A stretch of DNA of 31,520 nt, taken from assembly GCA_040220455.1 (NCBI GenBank), contig JAVJUS010000051.1, forward strand, positions 1-31,520, given 5' to 3'. The stretch is from JAVJUS01 sp040220455. Its GTDB lineage: Bacteria; Pseudomonadota; Alphaproteobacteria; DSM-16000; Inquilinaceae. Each line of letters opens with the position of its first letter. Position 1 is the first letter of the stretch. Of the stretch, positions 30,407 to 31,520 are shown piece by piece. The notes below the pieces were generated by a model. That model worked only from the letters and a program-made list of their open reading frames with translations, made no database searches and was not told where the DNA came from. A program made the position numbers and the translations under genes.

Positions 30407-30652
30407 ATGTCGACCGACCCGGCATCGGAGCCGCAAGCGACGCCGTCGGCGGTCGCCGCCGCCCTGGAGCGGCTGGACCGGGCGCTCGACGGCCTGGAGA
30501 CCGCGATCGCCGAGCGTGACCGCCGCTGGCAGGCGAGCCTGGAGGCCGCCGACCAGGATCTCGAGGTCGAGCGGTCGCGCCGCGGCGACGTGGCCGGGCG
30601 GGTCGATCACGCCATCAGCCGGCTGGAAGCCGTGCTGGCGGCCGACGGCTGA
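30407..30652 (+). CDS. small coiled-coil protein (DUF4164-like)
   Basis: 81 residues from the ATG at 30407, with AGAGAGGGGAG about 13 bases upstream. An ATG at 30350 lies in frame but before the ribosome binding site. After a short Ser/Pro/Ala tail, residues about 18-75 are one amphipathic helix with a leucine heptad (ALERLDRALDGLETAIAERD, later VDHAISRLEAVL), so it probably dimerises as a coiled coil. Its position directly before zapA is conserved in many alphaproteobacteria, where such proteins carry the DUF4164 label. A link with the division ring is plausible by context only. Confidence 0.72.
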   Translation: MSTDPASEPQATPSAVAAALERLDRALDGLETAIAERDRRWQASLEAADQDLEVERSRRGDVAGRVDHAISRLEAVLAADG

Positions 30653-30781
30653 CGGCACGCGCCCCATGGCGATCGCGCCCGACATGCCGTCACGCCCCTC
30701 GATAGCCTGCCGCGCCCCGCGGGGCCGGCCCCGGCTCGCCGGCCGGAAACCTCGATGCCAGCAGCCCGAACGGACGACGCC

Positions 30782-31150
30782 ATGGCCCGGGTCGACATCC
30801 GCCTGAACGGTCGCCTCTATCCCATCGCCTGCGACGACGGCCAGGAAGACCGCGTGCGCGAGGTCGCCGCCTTCGTCGACGGCAAGCTGGAGGAGATCAA
30901 GGGAATCTCGCCCAACGCGACCGATATGCACCTTCTCGTCATGGCGAGCCTGATGGTCGCCGACGAGCTGATCGACACCAACGCCGAGACGGAGGCCCTG
31001 CGCGACCGCCTGGGCCGGGCCGGCGCGTCCGGCTCGAACGGGGCCGGCGGCGGGCACGGCGCGGGGCTGGAGGACGCGGCCGTCGCGGAGGCCATCGGCC
31101 GGCTCGCCGAACGGGTCGAGGATGTCGCCCAGCGGCTGTCGGAGACCTGA
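30782..31150 (+). CDS. zapA: cell division protein ZapA
   Basis: 122 residues if the ATG at 30782 is used; it gives the typical start MARVDIRLNGRLYPIACDDG. An ATG at 30755 would add nine residues and has a weak GGAAA upstream. The N-terminal globular part (QEDRVREVAAFVDGKLEEIK) and the helix MHLLVMASLMVADELIDTNAETEALRDRL are the ZapA signature. A Gly/Ser-rich linker (about 88-100) then leads to a second helix, AVAEAIGRLAERVEDVAQRL. ZapA crosslinks FtsZ filaments at midcell. The gene order coiled-coil gene, zapA, 6S RNA, 5-formyltetrahydrofolate cyclo-ligase is a well-known alphaproteobacterial block. Confidence 0.93.
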   Translation: MARVDIRLNGRLYPIACDDGQEDRVREVAAFVDGKLEEIKGISPNATDMHLLVMASLMVADELIDTNAETEALRDRLGRAGASGSNGAGGGHGAGLEDAAVAEAIGRLAERVEDVAQRLSET

Positions 31151-31192
31151 GCCGACGCGACCGCGCGCCGGGCCGCGCCCCTGCTCTCCATC

Positions 31193-31222
31193 TTGATTGC
31201 GTCCGGCCGGGGGCCATGTTAT
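31193..31222 (+). promoter_or_regulatory. promoter of the 6S RNA gene
   Basis: TTGATT (31193-31198) and TGTTAT (31217-31222) are separated by 18 bases, placing a transcription start near 31229, at the 5' stem of the 6S RNA. Confidence 0.6.
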
Positions 31223-31228
31223 CGCCCG

Positions 31229-31356
31229 GGTGCGGGGCTGCGCGGTGCGTCAGGTCGCATTTTCCCGGGGGCCGATGCCTTCATCCCAAGGGAGCTGTCC
31301 CTGCCGGGACCCTGGTCCCGGCATTACGGCACCCACCTGCTAGCGCGGGTCCCAGA
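31229..31356 (+). ncRNA. ssrS: 6S RNA
   Basis: Called from synteny (between zapA and the 5-formyltetrahydrofolate cyclo-ligase gene) and structure. The 5' arm GGGGCTGCGC (31234-31243) pairs with GCGCGGGTCCC (31343-31353), with one bulged G and two G-U pairs. An internal hairpin CCGGGACC/GGTCCCGG lies at 31304-31311/31314-31321. The 3' part contains ACGGCACCCACCTGC, which I recall as a conserved stretch of alphaproteobacterial 6S RNAs. 6S RNA mimics an open promoter and sequesters the housekeeping RNA polymerase in stationary phase. Ends are approximate. As drawn it is about 128 nt, shorter than the usual 150-160 nt, so one end may extend further. Confidence 0.72.
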
Positions 31357-31366
31357 GGGAGAAGAC

Positions 31367-31520
31367 ATGACCAACGGCCGAGGCGGCTCCGTCCCTCATT
31401 CTTCCACGACGCGGTCTTCACCGCCGGCGCCGGCGGGGCATCGCGCGCTCGACCCGGTGCCGGGCCGGCCGGCCGGCGGGGATCCGCCCGATCTCGCCCG
31501 CGCCAAGGCGGCGGCGCGCG
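31367..31520 (+). CDS. 5-formyltetrahydrofolate cyclo-ligase (partial, N-terminus only)
   Basis: The ATG at 31367 follows AGAGGGAGAAG and the frame stays open to the window edge (51 codons). The visible residues MTNGRGGSVPHSSTTRSSPP and following are a disordered, Pro/Gly-rich extension. Only at the end does DLARAKAAAR begin to look like the first helix of the YgfA/MTHFS family. The assignment therefore rests mainly on its position directly after zapA and 6S RNA, where this gene is found in alphaproteobacteria and enterobacteria. The enzyme converts 5-formyl-THF to 5,10-methenyl-THF. The start codon lies about 10 bases after the putative 3' end of the 6S RNA, so the two may share a transcript. 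If the start lies downstream, the extension is not real. Confidence 0.62.
   Translation, partial: MTNGRGGSVPHSSTTRSSPPAPAGHRALDPVPGRPAGGDPPDLARAKAAAR

Overview
The window is GC-rich chromosomal DNA whose coding strands carry ordinary, complete bacterial genes. Gene content and order point to an alphaproteobacterium, most likely a Rhodospirillales-type organism. The strongest markers are zapA, then a 6S RNA, then a 5-formyltetrahydrofolate cyclo-ligase start at the right end. Others are tkt-gap, an SDT1-type HAD gene beside dapD-dapE, and two DUF1127 miniproteins. This is an inference from synteny and protein families recalled from memory; no search was run. No integrase, transposase, phage gene, CRISPR array, tRNA or rRNA was recognised.

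Layout from left to right. 1-1953 (minus): an ABC exporter pair of the MacB/LolD/FtsX type, with the permease cut by the window edge. 2037-2981: a ketopantoate reductase. 3072-4383: a Xre-like antitoxin overlapping a RES-domain toxin. 4593-6695: an EF-G paralogue with an altered G3 motif. 6696-7006: a palindrome-rich convergent intergenic region. 7007-9560 (minus): pgk followed by a GH1 glycosidase. 9688-11395: a DUF427 gene divergent from a SAM methyltransferase. 11579-13911: a CYTH-CHAD polyphosphate-type protein followed by an orphan ParA ATPase. 14130-14495: a small exported Asn/Gly-rich protein.

14568-18072 (minus) holds the most interesting unit: gpsA, a HAD-IIB phosphatase and a GT20 synthase that resembles glucosylglycerol-phosphate synthase more than trehalose-phosphate synthase. 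Together these could make glycerol-3-phosphate, condense it with ADP-glucose and dephosphorylate the product, giving the compatible solute glucosylglycerol. That would fit a salt-exposed lifestyle. An AT-rich divergent region separates this operon from a cupin gene, a VOC protein and an orphan 69-residue protein.

20325-23955 carries a HAD pyrimidine 5'-nucleotidase-like gene, dapD, dapE (succinylase branch of lysine/diaminopimelate synthesis) and a five-helix membrane protein, closed by a terminator. 24085-24822 (minus) holds two DUF1127 genes. These are followed by a REP-like palindromic repeat, a PhoH-family ATPase with a hairpin leader, and an isoprenylcysteine methyltransferase-family membrane protein. 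26894-29986 (minus) is tkt-gap of central carbon metabolism. The right end (30407-31520) is a small coiled-coil protein, zapA, 6S RNA and the start of the 5-formyltetrahydrofolate cyclo-ligase gene.

Very high GC produces long open frames on the opposite strand of almost every gene. These were discarded in favour of frames with recognisable families and ribosome binding sites.
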